This document shows, one piece after another, positions 13,804 to 21,989 of a stretch of 64,000 nt of DNA. Every line of letters starts with the position of its first letter. The stretch's first letter is position 1. The stretch covers positions 21,150 to 85,149 of the forward strand of contig NZ_SMCV01000016.1 of the NCBI RefSeq assembly GCF_004342285.1. The letters run 5' to 3'. The stretch comes from Klebsiella sp. BIGb0138 (GTDB lineage Bacteria; Pseudomonadota; Gammaproteobacteria; Enterobacterales; Enterobacteriaceae). The notes beneath the pieces were generated by a model. That model was given only the letters and a program-made list of their open reading frames with translations. It was not told the origin of the DNA and made no database searches. The position numbers and the translations under genes were made by a program.

Positions 13804-15566
13804 TAAAAAATCTCCACGATGTTACTGGTGTTTGCTGCCTCGCCCTGCAGCGGTTCGTTAAATAGTGCGTGCATCGTTGCCCAGGCCAAATCTGCGTGAC
13901 TGGCTTCTTCGCTGCGGCTGGCTTCGTAGGTGGGGCGGTTTCCGCTGGCGGTAGTGGCCCGGCGGATAGCCATGAATGACTGCGCAATATCGGTATGACC
14001 GGCGTCAAACTCAATGCGGCGGTGGCTGATGATGTCGTATGCCTTGAGCACCAGGGCGTTTTTGACGTTGGGGTTATAGACGAACTCCCGGACGGCAGGG
14101 AAAAAGCCTTTGACGTTCTCATAGACGCCGTGACCGACTCCGGTGGAGTCAATGCCGATATAGGTCACGTTGTATTGCAGTGTGAGCTGGCGGATGGCTT
14201 CTGCCTGGGCGCGGAAGTCCATTCCCCGCCATTGATGGCGCTCCAGTATGCGGAACTTGCCGCCGGGAACAGCAGGCGGGGCAATCACGACGCATCCGGC
14301 GCTGTCACCGTTCTGCGTCCCTTTTGCAGGGTCATATCCGATCCACACCTCGCCCCAGCCAAACGGACGCAGAGCCAGTGCGTGAAAATCTTCCCAGACC
14401 TCCCAGCTGTCCACCATGCAGGCCTGCAGGTCGGAAAGCGGGAACACGGACGCGAGATCGTCAATAAACTCGCACATCAGCAGGTTCTGGTATTCGTCTG
14501 GGCTGTATTCCAGTCGCAGCTGGTCGAGGTCGAACAGGTTACAGCCGCCGCGCACGGCATCTTCCACCGTCACGATCTGCCGGAACTGACCGTCAGCACA
14601 AAGCAGGCCCGCTGCCAGTGCGGAATGGGTCAGGTCGATATCCACACGGTCCGATTTTGAGCGACCACGGTTATACAGTGCACCAGACCAGAAGGGATAG
14701 GCGCTGTGCGTCAGGCTGGACGGGGTGGAAAAATAGGTTTGTCGCCACTTTTTGTGCAGCGCCATACCGGAGGCGACTTTTCGCAGCTCCTGGAATTTCG
14801 GTATCCAGAAATATTCATCAAGGTACAGGTTGCCGTGGTAGCTCTGCGCTGTGCGGGCATTGGTCCCCAGAAAGTACAGCGTGGCCCCGTTAGGCAGGAC
14901 CATCGGATCGCCTTTAAGCTCTACATCAACCTCTTTAGCGAACTCAATGATGTAGCCTTTAAAAACATGCGCCTGGGCTTTACTGGCGGACAGAAAAATC
15001 TGGTTGCGTCCGGTAATTAGCGCATCAATCAATGCTTCTCGGGCAAAGTAGAACGTCGCCCCGATCTGACGGGATTTAAGCACGTTGCGGATGCGGTGTT
15101 TGTTTCCAGCTTCCCACCAGTGGCGCTGATAGCCGAACATGCCAGCGCGGAAAATATCTTCCAGCTTTTCGATCTGTTCGTCGCTGAACAGGTTTTTTTC
15201 AGGGGGTTTACGGGGGCCGCGGTTGCGGTTTTCCACGTTCGGGTTTAAATCGGCCTCGTTGCCGCCGTTGTTAAATTTCCCGATACGGGCGTGGCGCTCG
15301 GACTGGCGCGCGAGCAGGTCAATCTCCTTAAAATCCTTCCCTTCTTTTTGCTCCTTCATGATCAGCTGGCAGTACCGTGCGGCGGTGGTGAGCTGCATCT
15401 GGTCCAGTGGGCCATAGCTGCCCCATTTGTCGCGCTTTTTCCAGCTGTGAACGGTTGCGGCTTTCTCGCCCAGCATTTCAGCAATGCGGGCTATGCGGTA
15501 TCCCTGAAAATACAGCAGTAGTGCCTGCCGACGGGGATCGAGGTCTGCGGGGGTCATCGTTTCCAT
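13803..15566 (-). CDS. P: Terminase large (ATPase) subunit (P2 gpP)
   Basis: This 587-residue terminase pumps DNA into the prohead. An N-terminal HTH (YFQGYRIARIAEMLGEKAATVHSW) precedes an ATPase domain with the motif NVLKSRQIGATFYFAREAL (about residue 160) and NLYLDEYFWIPKF (Walker B region, about 245). The C-terminal RNase H-like part (WIGYDPAKGTQNGDSAG, IGIDSTGVGHGVYE) is nuclease-fold. Length matches P2 gpP (590). It faces away from O; both promoters lie in 15567-15706. Confidence 0.95.
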   Translation of the reverse strand: METMTPADLDPRRQALLLYFQGYRIARIAEMLGEKAATVHSWKKRDKWGSYGPLDQMQLTTAARYCQLIMKEQKEGKDFKEIDLLARQSERHARIGKFNNGGNEADLNPNVENRNRGPRKPPEKNLFSDEQIEKLEDIFRAGMFGYQRHWWEAGNKHRIRNVLKSRQIGATFYFAREALIDALITGRNQIFLSASKAQAHVFKGYIIEFAKEVDVELKGDPMVLPNGATLYFLGTNARTAQSYHGNLYLDEYFWIPKFQELRKVASGMALHKKWRQTYFSTPSSLTHSAYPFWSGALYNRGRSKSDRVDIDLTHSALAAGLLCADGQFRQIVTVEDAVRGGCNLFDLDQLRLEYSPDEYQNLLMCEFIDDLASVFPLSDLQACMVDSWEVWEDFHALALRPFGWGEVWIGYDPAKGTQNGDSAGCVVIAPPAVPGGKFRILERHQWRGMDFRAQAEAIRQLTLQYNVTYIGIDSTGVGHGVYENVKGFFPAVREFVYNPNVKNALVLKAYDIISHRRIEFDAGHTDIAQSFMAIRRATTASGNRPTYEASRSEEASHADLAWATMHALFNEPLQGEAANTSNIVEIF

Positions 15567-15612
15567 GGCACAAACATACGGGCTTGCCAGAAGCCTTTCC
15601 CCGGCTGGCTTT

Positions 15613-15630
15613 TGTGTGGTTTACCGCACA
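15613..15630. promoter_or_regulatory. Ogr-binding site of the divergent P and O late promoters
   Basis: TGT-GTGGTTTACCGC-ACA fits the TGT-N12-ACA dyad recognised by P2 Ogr/P4 Delta about 55 bases upstream of late promoters. It sits in the 140-base gap between divergent P and O, as in P2. Confidence 0.75.
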
Positions 15631-15706
15631 AGGTCCGCGCGTTGTTTCACCCCCTCCATCACAGCAACCATAAGGCCTCACAGAGTTATTTGATGGAGTC
15701 GCTCAA

Positions 15707-16540
15707 ATGGCAGTTAAAGCAAAACGCTTCCGCATCGGCGTGGAAGGGGCAACAACAGACGGGCGCACCATTGAACGCGCCTGGCTGGAGCAGATGGCGG
15801 CAAGCTATAACCCGCAGGTCTATACCGCGCTGATTAATCTGGAACACATCAAGGGTTACACCCCGGACAGTCCATTCCGCCGTTTCGGGACCGTGGATAA
15901 GCTGGAGGCCGAAGAAATTACGGACGGCCCGCTGAAAGGCAAAATGGCCCTGTATGCGTGGATCACCCCGTCAGATGATCTGGTGGCGTATACCCGCAAG
16001 CTGCAAAAGCTGTTCACCTCGATGGAGGTCAATACCAGTTTTGCTGATACCGGCAAAGCGTACCTGGTTGGCCTCGCAGCGACTGACGACCCGGCAAGCC
16101 TGGGTACAGAAATGCTGCAGTTTAGCGCCAGCGCCAAAAGCAACCCGCTGGCCGGGCGTAAACAGAACCCGGAAAACCTCTTTACCGTCGCAGAAGAAAC
16201 GCTGATCGAGTGGGAAGAGGTCCAGGGCGAAAAAGCCTCCCTCTTTGCCCGCGTTACCGCGATGTTTACCAAAAAAGAGCAGACCGATGATGCGCGTTTC
16301 TCAGATGTGCATCGTGCCGTTGAGCTGGTCGCCACCGAGCAGCAGAGCCTGAGCGAACGCACTGATCAATCCCTGTCCGCGCAGGATAAGCGCCTTGCTG
16401 TGCTGGAGGCTTCCCTGCAGGAGCAGCAGACCGCCTTTGCAGAACTAGAGCAGCAGCTGCAACAGGAAGACAGCCGCAAAGATTATCGCCAGCGCGCGCC
16501 GGGCGGTAACGCACCGGCAGGCACCCTGACCAATTGCTGA
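15707..16540 (+). CDS. O: Capsid scaffold/protease (P2 gpO)
   Basis: This 277-residue protein is the internal scaffold and maturation protease of the P2 prohead. The N-terminal protease domain includes KRFRIGVEGATTDGRTIERAWLEQMA, LEHIKGYTPDSPFRRFGTV (catalytic His region) and LVGLAATDDPASLGTEML (Ser region). The C-terminal scaffold is coiled coil (LAVLEASLQEQQTAFAELEQQLQQE). Length is near P2 gpO (284). First gene of the rightward head operon. Confidence 0.93.
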   Translation: MAVKAKRFRIGVEGATTDGRTIERAWLEQMAASYNPQVYTALINLEHIKGYTPDSPFRRFGTVDKLEAEEITDGPLKGKMALYAWITPSDDLVAYTRKLQKLFTSMEVNTSFADTGKAYLVGLAATDDPASLGTEMLQFSASAKSNPLAGRKQNPENLFTVAEETLIEWEEVQGEKASLFARVTAMFTKKEQTDDARFSDVHRAVELVATEQQSLSERTDQSLSAQDKRLAVLEASLQEQQTAFAELEQQLQQEDSRKDYRQRAPGGNAPAGTLTNC

Positions 16541-16556
16541 TGGAGCATAAAACCCG

Positions 16557-17609
16557 ATGAAAAAGAAAACCCGCTTTGCCTTTAACGCTTACCTGCAGCA
16601 GCTGGCGCGCCTGAACGGTGTGGAGATTGAAGAACTCTCCAGCAAGTTCACCGTGGAGCCGTCCGTGCAGCAGACGCTGGAAGACCAGATCCAGCAGTCC
16701 GCCGCATTCCTGACAATGATTAACATCATTGGGGTGACTGAGCAGTCAGGTCAGTTGCTGGGTCTGGGCGTCGGCAGCACCATTGCCGGGACCACTGACA
16801 CGACCACGAAGGAGCGCGAACCAACCGATCCGACAGTCATGGTCGATGTTGAGTACAAGTGCGAGCAGACCAACTTTGATACGGTGCTGACCTACGCAAA
16901 ACTCGACCTGTGGGCGAAGTTCCAGGATTTCCAGGTGCGCATCCGTAACGCCATCGTCAAGCGCCAGGCGCTGGACCGCATCATGATCGGGTTCAACGGT
17001 GTGAAGCGTGCCAAAACCTCAAATCGTGTCGATAACCCGCTGCTGCAGGACGTTAATAAAGGCTGGCTGCAGAAAGTCCGCGAAGATGCGGCAGATTGCG
17101 TGATGGGCAGCACCACGGCAGAAGATGGCACCAGCACCGCAGACCCGGTGAAGGTAGGCAAAGGCGGTAAATATGCCAACCTGGATGCGCTGGTGATGGA
17201 TGCTGTCAATGAGCTGATTGACCCGATTTTCCAGGATGATGCTGATCTGGTCGTGATCTGTGGTCGTGAGCTGCTGTCTGACAAGTATTTCCCGCTGGTC
17301 AATAAGGAGCAGGAAAACAGCGAAAAACTGGCCGCTGATCTGATTATCAGCCAGAAACGCATGGGGGGCCTGCAGGCTGTCCGCGCCCCGTCATTCCCGG
17401 CTAATGCCGTGCTGATCACCCGTCTGGATAACCTGTCCATCTACTGGCAGGAAGATACCCGCCGCCGTTCGGTCATTGATAACCCGAAACGCGATCGCAT
17501 CGAAAACTTCGAATCCGTCAACGAGGCGTATGTGGTGGAGGATTACCGCTGCGTGGCACTGGTGGAAAACATCACTATTGGCGATTTCAGCGCCGGAGAA
17601 GGGGAGTAA
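16557..17609 (+). CDS. N: Major capsid protein (P2 gpN)
   Basis: This 350-residue HK97-fold capsid protein builds the icosahedral head; gpO trims its N-terminus. KTRFAFNAYLQQLARLNGVEIEELSSKFTVEPSVQQTLE and the C-terminal YQEDTRRRSV/NESYVVEDY-type end (here YWQEDTRRRSVIDNPKRDRIENFESVNEAYVV) mark the P2 family. Length is near P2 gpN (357). It follows O by 16 bases and precedes M by 3. Confidence 0.94.
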   Translation: MKKKTRFAFNAYLQQLARLNGVEIEELSSKFTVEPSVQQTLEDQIQQSAAFLTMINIIGVTEQSGQLLGLGVGSTIAGTTDTTTKEREPTDPTVMVDVEYKCEQTNFDTVLTYAKLDLWAKFQDFQVRIRNAIVKRQALDRIMIGFNGVKRAKTSNRVDNPLLQDVNKGWLQKVREDAADCVMGSTTAEDGTSTADPVKVGKGGKYANLDALVMDAVNELIDPIFQDDADLVVICGRELLSDKYFPLVNKEQENSEKLAADLIISQKRMGGLQAVRAPSFPANAVLITRLDNLSIYWQEDTRRRSVIDNPKRDRIENFESVNEAYVVEDYRCVALVENITIGDFSAGEGE

Positions 17610-17612
17610 CGC

Positions 17613-18266
17613 ATGAGCCTGAGTCCCGCACGGCAGCACCGCCTGCGCGTTCAGGCTGAACAGGCCGCCCGTCAGGGCGGCAGTGTTCGCCATGCGTCGG
17701 GTTATGACCTGATGCTGCTGCAGCTGGCGGAGGACCGCCGCCGCCTCAAGGGGGTGCAGTCCACCGTGAAAAAGGCACAAATCAAGGTGGAGCTGTTACC
17801 CAAATATACCGCCTGGGCGGATGGCGTACTGGCAGCCGGTGGAGCGCAGCAGGATGACGTGCTGATGTTTCTGATGCTCTGGCGTATCGATGCCGGTGAT
17901 TTTGCCGGTGGCCTGCAAATTGCCGCGCACGCACTTAAACATGGCTGGGTACTGCCGCAGGCGCTGGGCCGCCGCAACGTGCAGACCGTTGTTGCTGAAG
18001 AACTGGCAGACCAGGCGGAGGCCGCGCAGCGCATGAAAGCTGAATTCCCTGCCGACGTGCTGCTGCAGGCGCTTTCACTGACGGATGCGCTGGATATGCC
18101 GGACCAGTCCCGCGCCCGACTGCATAAAGCCATCGCCGCCGTGATCAGCGAATCCCGCCCCGCCGCAGCCCTGAACCACTACACGTTTGCGCTGCAGCTC
18201 GATCCCCGCTGCGGCGTGAAAAAAGACAAAGAGCGGCTGGAGCGCCATTTGCGTAACAGCCACTGA
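17613..18266 (+). CDS. M: Terminase endonuclease subunit (P2 gpM)
   Basis: This 217-residue small terminase subunit cuts at cos with gpP. MSLSPARQHRLRVQAEQAARQGGSVRHASGYDLMLLQLAEDRRRLKGVQS is the family N-terminus; the rest is helical (WRIDAGDFAGGLQIAAHALKHGWVLPQ). P2 gpM is 247 residues, so this one is slightly shorter. The order N-M-L is that of P2, and its substrate is presumably the cos site at 11937. Confidence 0.92.
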   Translation: MSLSPARQHRLRVQAEQAARQGGSVRHASGYDLMLLQLAEDRRRLKGVQSTVKKAQIKVELLPKYTAWADGVLAAGGAQQDDVLMFLMLWRIDAGDFAGGLQIAAHALKHGWVLPQALGRRNVQTVVAEELADQAEAAQRMKAEFPADVLLQALSLTDALDMPDQSRARLHKAIAAVISESRPAAALNHYTFALQLDPRCGVKKDKERLERHLRNSH

Positions 18267-18361
18267 CGGAACGTGCCCCGCGCACGGGCGGCACGGGATG
18301 GCGACAGGCAGCGCCTTATCAAAATCCCGTTCACCGCCCACCTTTTCAGGAGAAAACCCGC

Positions 18362-18826
18362 ATGAAGTTTGTTGCGCCAGAACAGGTGCCAGAGCAGGCG
18401 GAGGTCATCAAAAACACCCCATTCTGGCCCGATGTGGATTTGTCGGAGTTTCGCAGCGTGATGCGAACGGATGGCACGGTGACGTCACCGCGTCTCGGGC
18501 AGCTTATCCGGTCTGCTATGTCGGAGGTCAACGCGGAGCTGTACGAATTCCGCAAGCGCCAGCAGTTGCTGGGGTTCCTGACCCTGGCAGACGTACCGGC
18601 GGAAGTGCTGGACGGCAAAAGCGAGCGCATCCACCACTACCATAACGCCGTGTATTGCTGGGCGCGTGCCCAGGTGAATGAACGTTACCAGGACTATGAC
18701 GCCACGGCATCCGGCGTCAAACGGGGTGAAGAGCTGGCGGAGGCCAGCGGCGATCTGTGGCGTGATGCCCGCTGGGCGATTAGCCGGGTGCAGGATGCAC
18801 CCCACTGTACGGTGGAGCTGATCTGA
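18362..18826 (+). CDS. L: Head completion protein (P2 gpL)
   Basis: This 154-residue protein completes filled heads and prepares them for tail joining. Family features are FWPDVDLSEFRSVMRTDGTVT, LIRSAMSEVNAELYEFR and the C-terminal WRDARWAISRVQDAPHCTVELI. P2 gpL is 169 residues. Its ATG follows TTTTCAGGAGAAAACCCGC with a clear ribosome binding site. Its stop overlaps the X start (TGATG). Confidence 0.93.
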   Translation: MKFVAPEQVPEQAEVIKNTPFWPDVDLSEFRSVMRTDGTVTSPRLGQLIRSAMSEVNAELYEFRKRQQLLGFLTLADVPAEVLDGKSERIHHYHNAVYCWARAQVNERYQDYDATASGVKRGEELAEASGDLWRDARWAISRVQDAPHCTVELI

Positions 18827-19029
18827 TGAAAGTGCGTGCGTACCAGGGTGACACGGTGGATGCGCTTTGCTGGCGTCATTACGGGCGCACGCAGGGCGTC
18901 ACAGAGCAGGTACTGCAGGCAAATCCGGGGCTGGCTGAGCATGGCCCTTTTTTACCTCACGGGCTGCAGGTGGAGCTGCCGGATATTGCGACCACTACCA
19001 CGGTGCAGACCGTCCAGTTATGGGACTGA
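18826..19029 (+). CDS. X: Tail protein X, LysM-like (P2 gpX)
   Basis: This 67-residue protein is a LysM-like tail completion protein: VRAYQGDTVDALCWRHYGRTQGVTEQVLQANPGL is the LysM fold with its conserved Asp and Asn. It probably acts in tail-tip or tail-completion function and is 67 residues long in P2 as well. It overlaps the gpL stop by 1 base. Confidence 0.93.
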   Translation: MKVRAYQGDTVDALCWRHYGRTQGVTEQVLQANPGLAEHGPFLPHGLQVELPDIATTTTVQTVQLWD

Positions 19030-19032
19030 GTT

Positions 19033-19248
19033 ATGACGCTTGAACGGATCAGCGCCTTTATTACGTATTGCATCGCTGTGCTGCTGGCGATGTTGGGCGA
19101 TTTATCGCTTAAAGATGCTTCTACGGTGGGCGGTGTGCTGATTGGTCTGCTGATGCTGGCGATCAACTGGTACTACAAACACAAAACCTATCAGCTGCTA
19201 CGCGGCGGGAAGATCACCCGGGGGGAATATGAATCCTTCAATCGTTAA
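19033..19248 (+). CDS. Y: Holin (P2 gpY-like)
   Basis: This 71-residue membrane protein forms lesions in the inner membrane at lysis. Two membrane segments are visible, ISAFITYCIAVLLAMLGDL (about 5-23) and TVGGVLIGLLMLAINWYY (about 31-48), followed by a basic, soluble tail (KHKTYQLLRGGKITRGEYE), a class II holin layout. P2 gpY is 93 residues with three segments, so this is a different holin type in the same place. It overlaps the endolysin start. Confidence 0.85.
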   Translation: MTLERISAFITYCIAVLLAMLGDLSLKDASTVGGVLIGLLMLAINWYYKHKTYQLLRGGKITRGEYESFNR

Positions 19249-19738
19249 GCGCTGCCTGGTGGGTGCAGTGCTGGCCATCGCTGCCACGCTGCCCAATTTC
19301 CAGCAGCTCCACACCTCAGTGGAAGGTCTGAAGCTGATTGCTGATTACGAGGGCTGCCGCCTGCAGCCGTACCAGTGTGACGCTGGCGTGTGGACCGATG
19401 GCATCGGTAACACGTCGGGCGTGGTGCCGGGGAAAACCATCACAGAGCGGCAGGCGGCGGGGAACTTCATCACCAATGTATTACGGGTAGAAACCGCGCT
19501 GGCGCGGTGTGTCCTGGTGAGCGTGCCGCAGTACGTTTATGACGCACTGGTGTCGCTGGCGTTCAACGTCGGCACAGGCAATGCCTGCAGCTCAACCATG
19601 GTGAAGTTTATCAATCAGAAGCGCTGGCGCGATGCCTGCTATCAGCTGCCGCGCTGGGTATATGTCAAAGGCATATTTAATCAGGGCCTGGAAAACCGCC
19701 GCGGGCGGGAGCTGGCCTGGTGCTTAAAAGGAGCGTAA
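19229..19738 (+). CDS. K: SAR endolysin, lysozyme-type (P2 gpK position)
   Basis: This 169-residue muramidase (glycoside hydrolase 24) cleaves peptidoglycan at lysis. An N-terminal weakly hydrophobic stretch (CLVGAVLAIAATLP) looks like a signal-arrest-release anchor. The catalytic Glu-Asp-Thr pattern is in ADYEGCRLQPYQCDAGVWT DGIGNTSG: Glu near 42, Asp near 52, Thr near 57. Several Cys residues (C44, C51 and others) suggest disulfide-controlled activation. It starts within the holin end. Confidence 0.92.
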   Translation: MNPSIVKRCLVGAVLAIAATLPNFQQLHTSVEGLKLIADYEGCRLQPYQCDAGVWTDGIGNTSGVVPGKTITERQAAGNFITNVLRVETALARCVLVSVPQYVYDALVSLAFNVGTGNACSSTMVKFINQKRWRDACYQLPRWVYVKGIFNQGLENRRGRELAWCLKGA

Positions 19739-19742
19739 CGAA

Positions 19743-20126
19743 ATGAGGAAGAAATTTATCAGTGGGTTGCTTTCGGCGCTGTACGCGGCGCTGATGATTT
19801 TAAGTCTCTTTGTCCCCAACGGCATGGCCTCGGCGCTGGTCACCGCATTGACCTGGGTAGCCTGTTTGCTGGTCTGGGTGGTGGTGCTGCTTTGCCTGGC
19901 CGGGTGGTATGCAGGCGGCACTCATCGGGAAGAGGCAAGGCAGGCGCTGACGCGCTTTTTCAGTACGCCAGGAAACCAGGTGATCAGATGGGCCAGGCGT
20001 TCACTGCTTGTGATTTTTCTCGCCTTTACGGGCCACGTTGTCACCCTGGCATTTTATCTGCTGACGCTGGTCGCGCTTAAGGTTCTGCGTGCGCAGGTTG
20101 TTGATGTGCAGCCGGTGACGGTATGA
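19743..20126 (+). CDS. lysA: LysA-like membrane protein (lysis timing)
   Basis: This 127-residue protein has three or four membrane segments: GLLSALYAALMILSLFVP, LVTALTWVACLLVWVVVLLC, and SLLVIFLAFTGHVVTLAFYL. It occupies the place of P2 lysA, whose product affects lysis timing, probably as an antiholin. It follows the endolysin by 4 bases and overlaps lysB (ATGA). Confidence 0.72.
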   Translation: MRKKFISGLLSALYAALMILSLFVPNGMASALVTALTWVACLLVWVVVLLCLAGWYAGGTHREEARQALTRFFSTPGNQVIRWARRSLLVIFLAFTGHVVTLAFYLLTLVALKVLRAQVVDVQPVTV

Positions 20127-20551
20127 CGCGCGCGCTGGCGGTAATTCTGGCACTCGTACTGGCGGCGCTGGGCTGGCAGTCATGGCGACTGAATGAGGCC
20201 AGCCACACCATCGATCAGCAAGGCAGGGACCTGAAAACGGCGGGCGATAAACTGGCAAAAACGAACAGCCAGCTGATCGCTTTGTCCATCCTGACCGAAA
20301 CCAACAACCGGGAGCAGGCGCGGCTTTACGCGGCGGCAGAAAGCACAAACGCGCTGCTGCGGGGCCGCCAGCGCCGGATAGAGGAGCTAAAACGTGAAAA
20401 CGAGGATTTGCGCCGCTGGGCTGGTACACCTTTGCCTCCTGACATTATCAGGATGCGCGAACGTCCGGCCCTCGCCGGAGGTGCAGCTTACCGTGAATGG
20501 TTGTCCCAGAGTGACGCAGTGCCGCCTGGAAAAGTCAGCGGCCAGCACTAA
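20123..20551 (+). CDS. lysB: LysB, Rz-like inner-membrane spanin
   Basis: This 142-residue protein has one N-terminal membrane segment (AVILALVLAALGWQSWR) followed by a long coiled coil (DQQGRDLKTAGDKLAKTNSQ, RQRRIEELKRENEDLRRW). With LysC it would form the spanin that fuses inner and outer membrane in the last step of lysis. It overlaps lysA and contains the start of lysC in another frame, as Rz/Rz1 pairs do. Confidence 0.88.
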   Translation: MTRALAVILALVLAALGWQSWRLNEASHTIDQQGRDLKTAGDKLAKTNSQLIALSILTETNNREQARLYAAAESTNALLRGRQRRIEELKRENEDLRRWAGTPLPPDIIRMRERPALAGGAAYREWLSQSDAVPPGKVSGQH

Positions 20552-20684
20552 CGGCGATTTACTGGCGGCACTGGATGAGGCAGAGGCGGCCTGGTCGATC
20601 TGTGCTGACAAGGTGGACGCGATAATTTCCTGCCAGGAGCGAAACAGTGAACAAACCTCAGTCCTTACGTCTCGCCCTGAATAA
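20394..20684 (+). CDS. lysC: LysC, Rz1-like outer-membrane spanin lipoprotein
   Basis: A GTG at 20394 inside lysB starts a 96-residue lipoprotein: signal peptide RICAAGLVHLCLLTLSGC with lipobox LSGC (Cys near 20), then NVRPSPEVQL. It is the outer-membrane partner of LysB. The out-of-frame nested arrangement is the hallmark of Rz1-type genes. Several Cys residues (C37, C43, C71, C81) are present after the lipobox. Its end overlaps gpR. Confidence 0.85.
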   Translation: MKTRICAAGLVHLCLLTLSGCANVRPSPEVQLTVNGCPRVTQCRLEKSAASTNGDLLAALDEAEAAWSICADKVDAIISCQERNSEQTSVLTSRPE

Positions 20685-21078
20685 AGCCGTGGCGTATGTC
20701 CGGGACAACCCGGACAAGCTGCATTTATTCGTGGATAACGGATCGGTGGTGGCGACCGGCGCAGCGTCGTTGTCCTGGGAGTATCGCTATACCCTTAACG
20801 TGGTGGTCGTGGATTTCAGCGGTGATCAGGGATTACTGATGGCTCCCGTGCTGGCCTGGCTGATGAAGAATCAGCCCGATGCTATCCATAACCCGGAATT
20901 GCGCGAAAAGTTGTTTACGTTTGAGGTCGATATCTTGCGCAATGATATCTGCGATATCAGCCTGAACCTGCAGCTGACAGAGCGCGTGATCGTCAGTGCT
21001 GACGGTGACGTGTCCAGCGTCGAAGCGGTGCCGGAACCGGACGAACCGGAAGAAATGTGGGCGGTGCACCGTGGCTGA
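20647..21078 (+). CDS. R: Tail completion protein (P2 gpR)
   Basis: This 143-residue protein is the P2-type tail completion protein needed for joining heads and tails. NKPQSLRLALNKAVAYVRDNPDKLHLFVDNGSVV and LPVLAWLMKNQPDA-type text (here APVLAWLMKNQPDAIHNPE) are typical. A GTG at 20647 starts the gene; P2 gpR is 155 residues. It overlaps lysC and gpS. Confidence 0.92.
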   Translation: MNKPQSLRLALNKAVAYVRDNPDKLHLFVDNGSVVATGAASLSWEYRYTLNVVVVDFSGDQGLLMAPVLAWLMKNQPDAIHNPELREKLFTFEVDILRNDICDISLNLQLTERVIVSADGDVSSVEAVPEPDEPEEMWAVHRG

Positions 21079-21517
21079 GCTGCAGGAAGTTGACGCCTGG
21101 TTAGATGCGCTGCTGGCTGGTCTGGAGCCTGCCGCGCGTAAGCGCATGATGCGGGAGCTGGCGCAGCAGCTGCGCCGCAGCCAGCAGAAAAATATCCGGA
21201 TGCAGCGTAACCCGGACGGCACGGCATACGAACCACGACGGGTAACGGCACGCACGAAAACTGGCCGCATACGTCGGCAGATGTTTGCCAAACTCCGCAC
21301 CGCAAAATACCTGAAAGCCGCAGCAACAGCTGACTCTGCTAGTGTGGAGTTTGAGGGCAGGGTGCAGCGTATTGCGCGGGTGCATCATTACGGCTTACGC
21401 GATCTTGTGAGCCGTAGAGGGCCGAAAACTAGATATGCTCAACGTAGACTACTTGGTCATAGTCTGGAGACGACTGATTTAGTAAATAGTGTGCTATTTG
21501 CATTTTTATCCAAATAA
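21071..21517 (+). CDS. S: Tail completion protein (P2 gpS), 3' end altered
   Basis: This 148-residue protein is the P2 gpS tail completion protein. The GTG at 21071 gives VAELQEVDAWLDALLAGLEP; longer frames are rejected because they overlap gpR far. RRSQQKNIRMQRNPDGTAYEPRR and RIARVHHYGLRD are conserved. From about 21415 base composition becomes AT-rich and codon use changes (KTRYAQRRLLGHSLETTDLV), so the last 30 or so codons appear to come with the adjacent accessory cassette. Confidence 0.88.
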   Translation: MAELQEVDAWLDALLAGLEPAARKRMMRELAQQLRRSQQKNIRMQRNPDGTAYEPRRVTARTKTGRIRRQMFAKLRTAKYLKAAATADSASVEFEGRVQRIARVHHYGLRDLVSRRGPKTRYAQRRLLGHSLETTDLVNSVLFAFLSK

Positions 21518-21599
21518 CGTTCAAAGCTTCTTAACAGGATGATTGACAAGAGAAATGCTCTGATGGATGATTTAATGAACAAATGAATCTCCAGAGCTG

Positions 21600-21989
21600 A
21601 TGAATGTGAACGAATTTATTCAAATACTTCAAGTGGTGTTAACATGGCCAACAGCTTTTATTTTGGCTTTATGTATATTGTATCGTCCAATAACTTTAGT
21701 CTTGAAAAGGATCGTTGATAGCAATACAGCTAAAGCAAAGTTAGGATTTGTTGAGTTGGAAATTGGTGAATTGGCAAGGAAAGGTAAGTTGGCAGTTGAT
21801 AATTTTAATGAATTATCAATTACAATGGCTAAAACTAGGTTGCTTGAACTAGATGTCACGAAAGAAAATTTCGTTCACAGTTTCTCATCTCAACAGCAAG
21901 TGAAGCTCAATGCACTAATGATTGAGTTAGAAAGAAAAATATCACAGCTTGAAGAAGGCGGAAATGAAAATTTACCTGCTCAAAAATAA
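21600..21989 (+). CDS. Small membrane-anchored protein of the S-V cassette
   Basis: This 129-residue protein has one membrane segment near the N-terminus (VVLTWPTAFILALCILY, about 12-28) and a soluble C-terminal part with coiled-coil character (QVKLNALMIELERKISQLEEG). The C-terminal part would face the cytoplasm if the positive-inside rule (YRPITLVLKRIVD) holds. Base composition is AT-rich unlike the P2 genes. It overlaps the PcfJ-domain gene by 26 bases, so the two probably function together. I do not recognise a family. Confidence 0.65.
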   Translation: MNVNEFIQILQVVLTWPTAFILALCILYRPITLVLKRIVDSNTAKAKLGFVELEIGELARKGKLAVDNFNELSITMAKTRLLELDVTKENFVHSFSSQQQVKLNALMIELERKISQLEEGGNENLPAQK

